Under the pieces are notes generated by a model. The model had not been told where the DNA came from. It did no database searches and worked only from the letters and a program-made list of their open reading frames with translations. From Scatomonas sp963930955 (GTDB lineage: Bacteria; Bacillota; Clostridia; Lachnospirales; Lachnospiraceae), in assembly GCA_963930955.1 (NCBI GenBank), contig OZ006967.1:868001-932000 (forward strand): 64,000 bases of DNA. Direction: 5' to 3'. A program made the position numbers and the translations under genes. Shown here piece after piece: positions 31,099-38,882 of this stretch; the stretch's first letter is position 1, and each line of letters opens with the position of its first letter.

Positions 31099-32832
31099 AT
31101 GGATTACAGAGAAGCGTATGAGTCCTGGCTTACCAGTCCCTACTTTGACGAGCAGACCAAAGAGGAACTGCGTGCCATCGCCGATGATGATAAGGAGATC
31201 AAGGAGCGGTTTTACAGAGAACTGGAATTCGGAACCGCAGGCCTCAGGGGGATTATCGGCGCAGGCACCAACCGTATGAATATTTATACGGTCAGAAAGA
31301 CTACACAGGGCCTTGCCAATTATATTGTGGCTGTAAAGGGACAGCAGAAGGGAGTCGCCATCGCTTACGATTCCCGCCGTATGTCTCCGGAATTTGCAGG
31401 CGAGGCGGCTCTCTGTCTGGCGGCAAATGGAATCAAGGCCTATATTTTCGAATCCCTTCGCCCCACCCCAGAACTTTCCTACGCAGTGAGAAAACTGGGC
31501 TGTATTGCCGGCATCAACATTACTGCCAGCCATAATCCGCCGGAGTACAACGGATATAAGGTATACTGGGAGGACGGCGCCCAGATCACCCCGCCCCATG
31601 ATACGGGTATCATGGCGGAAGTGGCGAAAGTGCAGGATTATGCGGAAGTGAAGACTATGGACCGGGAGGAAGCGGAAAAAGCCGGTCTGTATGAGGTTAT
31701 CGGACAGGCCCTGGACGATTCCTACATGGCAGAACTGAAAAGCCAGGTATTACATATGGATTCGATTAAAGAGATGGCAGATCAGCTGAAGATCGTCTAT
31801 ACGCCTCTGCATGGAACGGGAAATATCCCTGCCCGCCGCGTCCTGAAGGAGCTGGGCTTCAATCACGTTTACGTGGTAAAGGAGCAGGAGCTTCCGGATG
31901 GAGATTTCCCCACGGTCAGCTATCCAAATCCGGAAGCAGAGGAGGCATTCCAGCTGGGTCTGGCGCTGGCAAAGGAAGTAGACGCGGATCTGGTGCTGGC
32001 TACGGATCCGGATGCAGACCGTCTCGGTGTAAGGGTTAAGGATGCAAAAACAGGGGAATACCACACTTTGACAGGCAATATGTCCGGCTGTCTGCTGGCG
32101 GATTATGAGATTTCTCAGAAGAAAGCCCTTCAGGGCCTGCCGGAGGACGGAGCTCTGATCACCACCATCGTTTCCACAAATATGGCAGGAGCTATTGCCA
32201 GGTATTACGGGGTGAAGCTTATCGAAGTGCTGACAGGGTTCAAGTACATCGGCCAGCAGATCCTGAATTTTGAAACTTCCGGAAAGGGAACCTATCTGTT
32301 CGGTTTCGAGGAGAGTTACGGCTGCCTGATCGGAACCCATGCCAGAGATAAGGATGCTATTGTGGCTACCATGGCGCTTTGCGAGGCGGCTGCCTACTAC
32401 AAATCCAAAGGCATGACCCTCTGGGATGCCATGATTGAAATGTATGAGAGATACGGCTATTACAAGGATGATATTAAATCCATCACACTGAAAGGCATTG
32501 AGGGACTGGCCAAGATCCAGGAAATCATGGATACCCTGAGAAAGAATCCGCCCAGGCAGATCGGCGCCTATAAGGTAACCGCTGCCAGAGATTACAAAGA
32601 GGATAAGACGGTTGATCTGCTGACCGGAGAAACCGGCACCACAGGCCTTCCTTCTTCCAATGTGCTGTACTACGAACTGGAAGATGACGCCTGGCTTTGC
32701 GTGCGTCCTTCCGGAACGGAGCCGAAGATCAAATTCTATTATGGAATCAAGGGCGCTTCTCTGGCAGACGCAGATGAAAAATCTGAGGCCATGGGCAAAG
32801 ACGTGCTGGATATGATCCAGAAAATGCTGTAA
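31099..32832 (+). CDS. pgcA: Phosphoglucomutase/phosphomannomutase
   Basis: 577 residues of the alpha-D-phosphohexomutase family. Phosphoserine loop 'TASHNPPEYNGYKVYW' (Ser carries the phosphate), metal loop 'LATDPDADRLGVRV', sugar loop 'FGFEESYG', phosphate loop 'RPSGTEPKIKFY'. It interconverts glucose-1-P and glucose-6-P (or mannose analogs) for wall and glycogen-type sugars. ATG 31099 is chosen since GGAGG at 31086-31090 lies eight bases before it; ATG 31084 lies on the ribosome site itself. Confidence 0.94.
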   Translation: MDYREAYESWLTSPYFDEQTKEELRAIADDDKEIKERFYRELEFGTAGLRGIIGAGTNRMNIYTVRKTTQGLANYIVAVKGQQKGVAIAYDSRRMSPEFAGEAALCLAANGIKAYIFESLRPTPELSYAVRKLGCIAGINITASHNPPEYNGYKVYWEDGAQITPPHDTGIMAEVAKVQDYAEVKTMDREEAEKAGLYEVIGQALDDSYMAELKSQVLHMDSIKEMADQLKIVYTPLHGTGNIPARRVLKELGFNHVYVVKEQELPDGDFPTVSYPNPEAEEAFQLGLALAKEVDADLVLATDPDADRLGVRVKDAKTGEYHTLTGNMSGCLLADYEISQKKALQGLPEDGALITTIVSTNMAGAIARYYGVKLIEVLTGFKYIGQQILNFETSGKGTYLFGFEESYGCLIGTHARDKDAIVATMALCEAAAYYKSKGMTLWDAMIEMYERYGYYKDDIKSITLKGIEGLAKIQEIMDTLRKNPPRQIGAYKVTAARDYKEDKTVDLLTGETGTTGLPSSNVLYYELEDDAWLCVRPSGTEPKIKFYYGIKGASLADADEKSEAMGKDVLDMIQKML

Positions 32833-32835
32833 ACC

Positions 32836-33534
32836 ATGGCAGAGAAAAAATACACCTGGGAGGACTTCCGGGAGATTATCGCAAAGCTGCGGGCCCCGGA
32901 AGGCTGTCCCTGGGACAGGGCCCAGACCCATGATTCTCTGAAAGGCTGCATGCTGGAGGAGGCTTATGAGGCTGTAGAAGGCATGCGGATTCTTGCGGAA
33001 ACCGGCCGGGGGGACAACCTCTGCGAGGAACTGGGAGATGTATTAATGCAGGTGTTTCTCCACAGCCAGATCGCGGAAGAAGAAGGACTGTTCACCCTGG
33101 AGGATGTAGTAGACGGCATCAGCCGGAAAATGATTTACCGGCACCCGCATGTGTTTGGATCTGTCAGTGCGGATACTTCAGAGAAGGTTTTGAAAAACTG
33201 GGAAGAATTGAAAAAAAAGGAAAAGGGAAATCCTTCTCCGGAACAGGAAATCGCAGCAATTCCCAGCTGCCTGCCTGCTCTGATCCGTACGCAGAAAGTG
33301 GAGAAAAAGCTGGATCGGTATTTTGACGCATTTCAGAATGATGCGGATAGTTATCAGGCGGCCAGGGAAGCCCTGGATAATCTGAAACAGGAAGAAGATC
33401 CGGGAAAGGCCAGGGAACTGGCCGGAGAAATGCTCCTGCAGCTCTGTAATCTCCTTCGCTTAAAAAATATAAGCGGCGAAGAGGTTCTGACAGACTCTTT
33501 GGAAAAGTTGTTAAAAATATATGAAATCAAGTAA
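32836..33534 (+). CDS. mazG: Nucleoside triphosphate pyrophosphohydrolase MazG
   Basis: 232 residues. 'FREIIAKLRAPEGCPWDRAQTHDSL' and the metal-binding E-E-x2-E ... E-L-G-D pattern ('MLEEAYEAVEGM', 'CEELGDVLMQVFLHSQIAEE') define MazG; a second, partly degenerate half follows. It hydrolyses NTPs/dNTPs to monophosphates, cleaning the pool or tuning ppGpp. It starts four bases after pgcA. Confidence 0.93.
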   Translation: MAEKKYTWEDFREIIAKLRAPEGCPWDRAQTHDSLKGCMLEEAYEAVEGMRILAETGRGDNLCEELGDVLMQVFLHSQIAEEEGLFTLEDVVDGISRKMIYRHPHVFGSVSADTSEKVLKNWEELKKKEKGNPSPEQEIAAIPSCLPALIRTQKVEKKLDRYFDAFQNDADSYQAAREALDNLKQEEDPGKARELAGEMLLQLCNLLRLKNISGEEVLTDSLEKLLKIYEIK

Positions 33535-33539
33535 TATCC

Positions 33540-33568
33540 TTGACAAAAACACGGCCTGAGTATATAAA
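33540..33568 (+). promoter_or_regulatory. Sigma-A promoter of HU gene
   Basis: TTGACA (33540-33545), 17-bp spacer, TATAAA (33563-33568); a strong promoter as expected for HU, with a leader of about 85 bases. Confidence 0.75.
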
Positions 33569-33660
33569 TATGTGTAGAGTCAAGGGATACCTTTGTCCTT
33601 TTTCCGGGAATTGATTCCCGAGTAAGAAAAATAGACAAAATACAGGAGGAAATATTACTT

Positions 33661-33933
33661 ATGAACAAGACCGAATTAATCGCAGCCATTGCGGAGCAGA
33701 CCCAGTTATCTAAGAAAGACGCAGAGGCAGCGCTGAAAGCATTTGTAGATGTGGTTTCCGCGGAATTGAAAAACGGCGGAAAGGTGCAGCTGGTAGGGTT
33801 CGGCACTTTCGAGGTTTCCGAGAGAGCTGCCAGAGAGGGAAGAAATCCCCAGACCGGCGAGACCATGACGATCAAAGCTTCCAAAACCCCCAGATTTAAA
33901 GCTGGCAAGGCCCTGAAGGATATGATGAATTAA
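33661..33933 (+). CDS. hup: DNA-binding protein HU
   Basis: 90 residues, the exact size of HU. 'MNKTELIAAIAEQTQLSKKDAEAAL' N-terminal helices, 'VQLVGFGTFEVSERAAREGRNPQTGE' beta arm base, and 'RNPQTGE' ... 'PRFKAGKALKD' C-terminus. Histone-like nucleoid protein. Ribosome site AGGAGG. mazG-HU-S4-yabP-yabQ-divIC is the classic Firmicute order. Confidence 0.97.
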   Translation: MNKTELIAAIAEQTQLSKKDAEAALKAFVDVVSAELKNGGKVQLVGFGTFEVSERAAREGRNPQTGETMTIKASKTPRFKAGKALKDMMN

Positions 33934-33938
33934 TCCCT

Positions 33939-34178
33939 ATGCGAGTGGATAAATTTCTGAAAGTATCCAGATTGATCAAGCGGCGGAGCGTGGCCAATGA
34001 GGCCTGCGATGCCGGGCGCGTTCTGGTGAATGACAAACCGGCGAAAGCATCCGTACAGGTAAAGGCCGGAGATACTCTGGAAATTATGTTCGGAACCAAA
34101 TCCGTAAAGGTTGAGGTGCTGAACGTGCAGGAAACTGTCAGAAAGGAAGAGGCGGAGACGCTGTACCGGTATCTGTAA
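33939..34178 (+). CDS. S4-domain RNA-binding protein (YabO/Hsp15-like)
   Basis: 79 residues made of one S4 RNA-binding domain: 'MRVDKFLKVSRLIKRRSVANEACDAG' and 'VLVNDKPAKASVQVKAGD'. Related Hsp15/RqcP proteins bind stalled 50S subunits and help the RqcH tail-adding pathway. It starts five bases after HU without a clear own ribosome site, so translation is probably coupled. Confidence 0.93.
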   Translation: MRVDKFLKVSRLIKRRSVANEACDAGRVLVNDKPAKASVQVKAGDTLEIMFGTKSVKVEVLNVQETVRKEEAETLYRYL

Positions 34179-34180
34179 AG

Positions 34181-34209
34181 TCATAAGAGCATAGAGTCCC
34201 CCATATAAT
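34181..34209 (+). promoter_or_regulatory. Candidate sigma-E promoter of yabP
   Basis: TCATAAG (34181-34187), 14-bp spacer, CATATAAT (34202-34209). This matches the Bacillus sigma-E pattern kmATATT-N14-CATACAhT in the -10 (one mismatch) and half of the -35. yabP is sigma-E-dependent in Bacillus. The -10 lies within the left arm of the terminator that follows. Confidence 0.6.
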
Positions 34210-34240
34210 GGAGAATAGACCATTATATGGGGGATTTTTT
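34197..34240 (+). terminator. Perfect 15-bp terminator ending at the yabP start codon
   Basis: TCCCCCATATAATGG (34197-34211) pairs perfectly with CCATTATATGGGGGA (34220-34234); six T (34235-34240) lead directly into ATG 34241. It stops the HU-S4 transcript. The GGGGG of the right arm is also the only ribosome site for yabP. Confidence 0.9.
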
Positions 34241-34510
34241 ATGGAGGAACGGAGGCACTGCCTGGAAATTGTCCAGAGGACCAGAGGATCTGTTACCGGA
34301 GTGCTGGACGTGTTTTCTTTTGACGAACATGAGATCCTGCTGAAAACCAGTCAGGGGATGCTGACCGTGAAAGGAAAAGAACTGCATGTAAGCCGGCTGG
34401 AACTGGAAAAGGGGGAGGTGGATCTGGAAGGCCAGGTGGATGCGCTGGTGTATGCGGGTCAGGAACCGAAAAAGAAAAAAGGGTCGCTTCTGGCCCGGAT
34501 GTTCGGGTGA
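34241..34510 (+). CDS. yabP: Sporulation protein YabP
   Basis: 89 residues. 'RGSVTGVLDVFSFDEHEILLKTSQG' and 'LTVKGKELHVSRLELEKGEVDLEGQVDAL' are typical of YabP (YabP/YqfC family), needed in Bacillus for a mother-cell step of sporulation. It starts right behind a terminator (see there). yabQ follows after six bases. Confidence 0.93.
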   Translation: MEERRHCLEIVQRTRGSVTGVLDVFSFDEHEILLKTSQGMLTVKGKELHVSRLELEKGEVDLEGQVDALVYAGQEPKKKKGSLLARMFG

Positions 34511-34516
34511 TTCTGT

Positions 34517-35116
34517 ATGAGCGGATATCTGACGGAAGAATTGCTGCTTTTTATCAAAGCCTTCTGGCAGGGAGCGGTGTTGGTTCTGATCTATGATGTT
34601 TTCCGTATTCTGCGGAGGGCGGTCCCCCACGGGTCTTTCTGGATCGCGGCAGAAGATCTGAGTTACTGGATTTTCTGCGCTTTTTTTCTGCTGGGTTATT
34701 TTTACCGGGAAAACAGCGGCCTGCTTCGGGGATATCTGTTCGCAGGGGTTCTGCTGGGAGGTCTGGCCTGTTCTGTCAGTATCAGCCGGATTTTTGTCAT
34801 CTGCGGCGGGCGGCTGGTGAAAGCCTGTGGAAAAATATTGGGCTTTCCGCTGAAGAAAATAAAAAAAGGGATAAAAAGGTTGAAATTTCGGGTGTTTCGG
34901 TTTAAAATTTATGGGAACAAAAAATTCCAGGGCAGGAGGCTTTTGAGGAGGTTTTCCTGCCGGCATAAGGAAAGGAATCATGAACAAAAAGAACAGCAAA
35001 AACAGCCGAAGAAAAGCCAGATCCAGACAGAACCGGCGCACAATGCTGGGGATCACAGCGGTCGTGTGCGTTCTTATGGCTGTGATTCTTGTGCAGGGAC
35101 AGAACCTGAACCGTAA
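34517..35116 (+). CDS. yabQ: Sporulation protein YabQ, long C-terminus overlapping divIC
   Basis: 199 residues in this frame. N-terminal 110 residues have four hydrophobic segments typical of YabQ ('LLLFIKAFWQGAVLVLIYDVFRILRR', 'LSYWIFCAFFLLGYFYRENSG', 'LLRGYLFAGVLLGGL'). From about residue 120 it is very basic, and the last 45 residues are coded over the start of divIC in another frame and look like a by-product. In Bacillus YabQ is needed for cortex formation. Either the stop has been lost or a long overlap is tolerated. Confidence 0.85.
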   Translation: MSGYLTEELLLFIKAFWQGAVLVLIYDVFRILRRAVPHGSFWIAAEDLSYWIFCAFFLLGYFYRENSGLLRGYLFAGVLLGGLACSVSISRIFVICGGRLVKACGKILGFPLKKIKKGIKRLKFRVFRFKIYGNKKFQGRRLLRRFSCRHKERNHEQKEQQKQPKKSQIQTEPAHNAGDHSGRVRSYGCDSCAGTEPEP

Positions 35117-35300
35117 ACTGGCGGCCAACGAACGCCGGACAGAAGAGCTTCAGCAGCAGATCCAGGATGAGAACCAGCGGACAGAGAGCATTGAGGAAAT
35201 GCGGGAATATATGCAGAGCGATGAATACGCAGAGAAAGTCGCCAGAGAAAAACTGGGGCTGGTAAAGGATGGAGAAATTCTTTTTAAAGAGGCGGAGTGA
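34980..35300 (+). CDS. divIC: Septum formation initiator DivIC/FtsB family
   Basis: 106 residues: basic cytoplasmic start, one membrane segment (about 22-39, 'MLGITAVVCVLMAVILV'), coiled coil ('RKLAANERRTEELQQQIQDE'), and the family end 'DEYAEKVAREKLGLVKDGEI'. It joins FtsL and DivIB in the division complex. GGAAAGGAATC precedes the start. The start lies 137 bases inside the yabQ frame. Confidence 0.92.
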   Translation: MNKKNSKNSRRKARSRQNRRTMLGITAVVCVLMAVILVQGQNLNRKLAANERRTEELQQQIQDENQRTESIEEMREYMQSDEYAEKVAREKLGLVKDGEILFKEAE

Positions 35301-35330
35301 TCTTTTCGATCCGGAGACTCCCCGTTTTTT
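35294..35330 (+). terminator. Terminator after divIC
   Basis: GGAGT-GATC (35294-35302), loop TTTTC, GATC ... ACTCC (35308-35321), then CCG and six T. It separates divIC from the spoIIE promoter. Confidence 0.7.
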
Positions 35331-35362
35331 GTAGAAAAATTATAAGCCCTTCTGCAGTTCTT

Positions 35363-35395
35363 TTGACAGTTTTTTTAGAATAGAAGCTTTATAAT
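35363..35395 (+). promoter_or_regulatory. Spo0A-type sigma-A promoter of spoIIE (21-bp spacer)
   Basis: TTGACA (35363-35368) and TATAAT (35390-35395), both perfect, but 21 bases apart. In Bacillus, spoIIE and spoIIG have just this long spacing and are activated by Spo0A~P bound at the -35. TTTTGACA around the -35 differs by one base from the core of a reversed 0A box (TTCGACA). Confidence 0.7.
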
Positions 35396-35454
35396 ACTCT
35401 CTCAGAATAGCCGGTCAGCAGGACCGGAACCGGCGGGAGGGGGAGTAGCATTTG

Positions 35455-36942
35455 ATGCACCAAGGAATTATTGCCATGCTCGGAATCATCGCCATTCTGG
35501 TGATACGGGACATGGCAAAAACTATTTTGTCAGACCGCAGAGAAAAAAATCTTTCTGAAATATACGAAAACCATCCCCAGAAAGAACAGATTGAAAAATA
35601 TGCCGGCTCTTTTCAGAAACTGGCAAATACCTTCTATGATATGCCTTTCCGCAAAGAGCGGCTGACAGCGGCGGATACAGATGAGATTTTCGGGCATTTA
35701 AAACAGGGGATCTGCGCCCGCTGCGCCCGGAGGGAGACCTGCTGGAACCTCTGCGGACATCTTACCTATCAGCAGGGCTGCGAGCTTCTGGATGCGCTGG
35801 AGGAGGGGGATCAGGAACAGATCGTCAAAGCCTTCGGAGATTGGACAGAGCATTGTATCAATGGAGCCAGATTTCTGGAGGAGATGCGTCAGCAGTTTTT
35901 TCGGGCCAGGCAGGATCTTTTGTGGAATAACCGGATGATCGAGAACCGGCTGGCCGTAGCGGAACAGCTGAACGAGGTGGCCCGCATCATGCAGAAAACA
36001 GCGGAAGAAATCTACAGCATTTCCGGCGTTCCTGCGCAGATGGAGGAACAGGCCAGAAGGGTGCTGAAAAAGATGCATGTACTGGTCAAGAAAATGTGGA
36101 CTTTGGACAAGCCGGAGGAAAGACGGAAAATTTTTGTTACCATGCGGGTCCGGGGCGGCCAATGCGTAACTGTGGGGGAAGTGGCCCGGCGGCTTTCTGA
36201 ACTTTATAAGGTCCGCCTTGTGGCAGCCAGGGAGAACAAGAATATTCTGAACAGCGAATATACAACGGTCTTGTTTACAGAGGACACCAATTACCGGGTT
36301 CTGTACAGCGCGGCCCGGATTACCAAGGAAAAGGAGACGGTGTCCGGGGACAGCTACGCCTGCTGCGATGAGGGGGGCCATTTGCTTATGTGCCTTTCGG
36401 ACGGTATGGGCTCAGGAATCGCGGCCAGCCGGGAGAGCGAAGCCGTAGTGGAACTGCTGGAAGAATTTATTACTTCCGGTTTTTCAAAAGAAACAGCGGC
36501 CCGCATGATCAATTCAGCTTTAGTCCTGCAGCGGAGCGACGGCATGTTTTCCACAGTGGATATTTGTTCTCTGGATCTGTATACGGGCATGTGCGGATTC
36601 TTAAAGGCAGGGGCCGCCGCCACGTTTATCCGCCGGGATCAGTGGGTGGAGATGATCGGATCCACCAGTATGGCTGCGGGACTGCTCCAGCAGATGGACT
36701 TTGATACATCGGTAAGAAAATTGTATGACGGAGATTATCTGGTAATGGTCACAGACGGGGTGCTGGACGCCCTTCCCTCCTCCAGAGAGGAGGAAACTAT
36801 GAAAGATATCCTTCTGAATATTCACTGTCTGGCCCCGAAAGAATTTGGACGGGCAGTACTGGAAAAGGTTTTAAGTTACGGAGAATACCGGGCCAGAGAC
36901 GATATGACGGTTCTGGTGGCCGGGATATGGAAGAAAGCATAG
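35455..36942 (+). CDS. spoIIE: Stage II sporulation protein E, short form with one membrane segment
   Basis: 495 residues; SpoIIE dephosphorylates SpoIIAA and so releases sigma-F in the forespore. The C-terminal PP2C phosphatase domain is complete: 'VSGDSYACCDEGGHLLMCLSDGMGSG' (two metal Asp), 'LVMVTDGVLDAL', 'ARDDMTVLVAGI'. In front is the helical region II with a CxxC-type cluster ('CARCARRETCWNLCGH'). The N-terminus has a single hydrophobic segment (about 4-20) instead of the ten of standard SpoIIE (about 800 residues). ATG 35455 lies behind GGGAGGGGGAG. Confidence 0.9.
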   Translation: MHQGIIAMLGIIAILVIRDMAKTILSDRREKNLSEIYENHPQKEQIEKYAGSFQKLANTFYDMPFRKERLTAADTDEIFGHLKQGICARCARRETCWNLCGHLTYQQGCELLDALEEGDQEQIVKAFGDWTEHCINGARFLEEMRQQFFRARQDLLWNNRMIENRLAVAEQLNEVARIMQKTAEEIYSISGVPAQMEEQARRVLKKMHVLVKKMWTLDKPEERRKIFVTMRVRGGQCVTVGEVARRLSELYKVRLVAARENKNILNSEYTTVLFTEDTNYRVLYSAARITKEKETVSGDSYACCDEGGHLLMCLSDGMGSGIAASRESEAVVELLEEFITSGFSKETAARMINSALVLQRSDGMFSTVDICSLDLYTGMCGFLKAGAAATFIRRDQWVEMIGSTSMAAGLLQQMDFDTSVRKLYDGDYLVMVTDGVLDALPSSREEETMKDILLNIHCLAPKEFGRAVLEKVLSYGEYRARDDMTVLVAGIWKKA

Positions 36943-38345
36943 AGTGTAAACGGCAGATGAAAAAGAAAGTTTTAGAGTATATCAGAAAATATCAGATGGT
37001 TTCTCCGGGAGAACGGATTTGCGTCGGGTTTTCCGGCGGAGCGGATTCGGTCTGTCTGCTGGTGATCCTGCAGGAACTTTCAGAGGAGCTGGGAATCGAA
37101 CTGGAAGCGGTCCACGTAAATCACAATCTGAGAGGAGACGAAAGTGATGAGGATCAGTCTTTTGCAGAGGAATTCTGCCGGTATCGGGGAATTCCTCTGC
37201 ATCTTTATTCTTTTCCGGTAGCGGAAACAGCCAAAAAGCAGGGAACGGGCCTGGAAGAGGCAGGAAGATCCGCCAGACAGCAGGCCTTTGAAGACTGCAG
37301 GCAAAGCTTTGGTGCGGATAAGATCGCTCTGGCCCATCACCGGAACGATTCGGCGGAAACGCTGCTTTTTCATCTGGCAAGAGGAACTTCCCTGGCCGGC
37401 CTGACAGGAATACGTCCGGTTACAGGAGATGTGATCCGTCCGCTTCTCTGGGCCGGACGCCAGGAGATCCGGGAAGAACTTGGGAGCAGAAAGATATCCT
37501 GGAGAGAAGACAGTTCCAATCTATCCAACGCATACACCAGAAATTTTATCCGTCACAAGGTAATACCGGCACTGGAGGAAATGAATTCCCGGGCAGTGGA
37601 ACATATTGCCGCGGCCGGGGAAGATCTCCTGGCCGCAGAAGGGTTTCTGGCCACGGAGTGCGGGAAAAGGGAAAAAAAATACTGCAGGAAAACCCCCGCA
37701 GGGGATTGGCTGATAGATGCGGCTCTGGCGGAAGAACCGGAGTTTTTAATGCGGAAAGTTATTTTCTCTGTTTTGGGAAAGGCGGCTGGAAGCGGGAAGG
37801 ATCTGGGGCGAAGCCATGTACTGTCAGTAGAGGCCCTTTTCCGGGGCAGAACAGGAAGCCGGATCCGGCTTCCTGGAAAACTGGCCGCTGTCCGGGAGTA
37901 CGGGGGTATCCGGATCGGAAATCTGGAGGAAAGGAGCAGGCCGGCCGGTATCCCTCTGCCGGAAATTCCGGTGATGGGTCCGGGAAAATACCTTCTTCAG
38001 GCCGGCTTTCTGGACTGCTGTCTGTGTAAAAGAGAAGAAAAAATCCCGGAAAAAAAGTATACGAAGTGGCTGGATTATGATAGAATAAAAAACGGACTGG
38101 TTCTGCGTACCAGAAAACCAGGAGATTACCTGATCATTAACCGATCCGGCGGCAGGAAAAAGCTGAAGGATTATATGATCGATGCGAAGATCCCCCGGGA
38201 GGAACGGGACAGGATCCTGCTGCTGGCATCCGGCAGTCAGATTTTCTGGGTGGTAGGATATCGGATCAGCGAGTCCTGCAAAGTTACGGAAGAAACCAGG
38301 CAGGTCATGCGGATACAGATTACGGGAGGATATACGGATGAGTGA
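36927..38345 (+). CDS. tilS: tRNA(Ile)-lysidine synthase
   Basis: 472 residues. PP-loop 'GFSGGADSVCLL' at 35-46; 'VHVNHNLRGDESDEDQSFAEEFC', 'LAHHRNDSAETLLFHLARG' and 'RPLLWAGRQEI' follow, with C-terminal TilS domains ('VLRTRKPGDYLIINRSGGRKKLKDY'). It modifies C34 of tRNA-Ile(CAU) to lysidine, an essential step. The start overlaps spoIIE by 16 bases; ATG 36957 is an alternative. Confidence 0.95.
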   Translation: MEESIECKRQMKKKVLEYIRKYQMVSPGERICVGFSGGADSVCLLVILQELSEELGIELEAVHVNHNLRGDESDEDQSFAEEFCRYRGIPLHLYSFPVAETAKKQGTGLEEAGRSARQQAFEDCRQSFGADKIALAHHRNDSAETLLFHLARGTSLAGLTGIRPVTGDVIRPLLWAGRQEIREELGSRKISWREDSSNLSNAYTRNFIRHKVIPALEEMNSRAVEHIAAAGEDLLAAEGFLATECGKREKKYCRKTPAGDWLIDAALAEEPEFLMRKVIFSVLGKAAGSGKDLGRSHVLSVEALFRGRTGSRIRLPGKLAAVREYGGIRIGNLEERSRPAGIPLPEIPVMGPGKYLLQAGFLDCCLCKREEKIPEKKYTKWLDYDRIKNGLVLRTRKPGDYLIINRSGGRKKLKDYMIDAKIPREERDRILLLASGSQIFWVVGYRISESCKVTEETRQVMRIQITGGYTDE

Positions 38346-38865
38346 AAAAATACAGGTTATGATAGAGGAAGAGCGGGTAGACAGAAGAATCCGGGAATTA
38401 GGCGAGCAGATCAGCCGGGACTATGCCGGTAAGAAGCTGCACCTGATCTGTGTGCTAAAAGGAGGCGTTTTTTTCCTCTGTGAATTGGCCAAACGGATTA
38501 CGGTGCCGGTTTCCCTGGATTTTATGTCTGTTTCCAGCTACGGAGCAGGAACCAGTTCCAGCGGCGTAGTGAAAATCGTAAAAGATCTGGATGAACCCCT
38601 GGAAGGGGAGCATGTAATCGTAGTGGAGGATATCATTGATTCCGGGCGGACCCTCAGTTATCTTCTGGAGATTCTGAAGAAACGGCATCCCGCCAGTCTG
38701 CGGCTCTGTACACTGCTGGATAAACCGGAGCGGAGAGTGGTGGAAAATGTTCAGGTGGACTACTGCGGCTTCCAGATCCCGGATGAATTTGTGGTGGGAT
38801 ATGGTCTGGACTATGCCCAGAAATACCGGAATCTTCCCTATATCGGCATAGTGGAAACAAACTGA
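38338..38865 (+). CDS. hpt: Hypoxanthine phosphoribosyltransferase
   Basis: 175 residues. PRPP motif 'VIVVEDIIDSGRTLSYLL' and 'LICVLKGGVFFLCEL', 'SLDFMSVSSYG'. Purine salvage, IMP/GMP from hypoxanthine/guanine. It overlaps tilS by eight bases, the usual tilS-hpt-ftsH order. Confidence 0.96.
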   Translation: MSEKIQVMIEEERVDRRIRELGEQISRDYAGKKLHLICVLKGGVFFLCELAKRITVPVSLDFMSVSSYGAGTSSSGVVKIVKDLDEPLEGEHVIVVEDIIDSGRTLSYLLEILKKRHPASLRLCTLLDKPERRVVENVQVDYCGFQIPDEFVVGYGLDYAQKYRNLPYIGIVETN

Positions 38866-38882
38866 CAGTAAAAGGAGAATCC

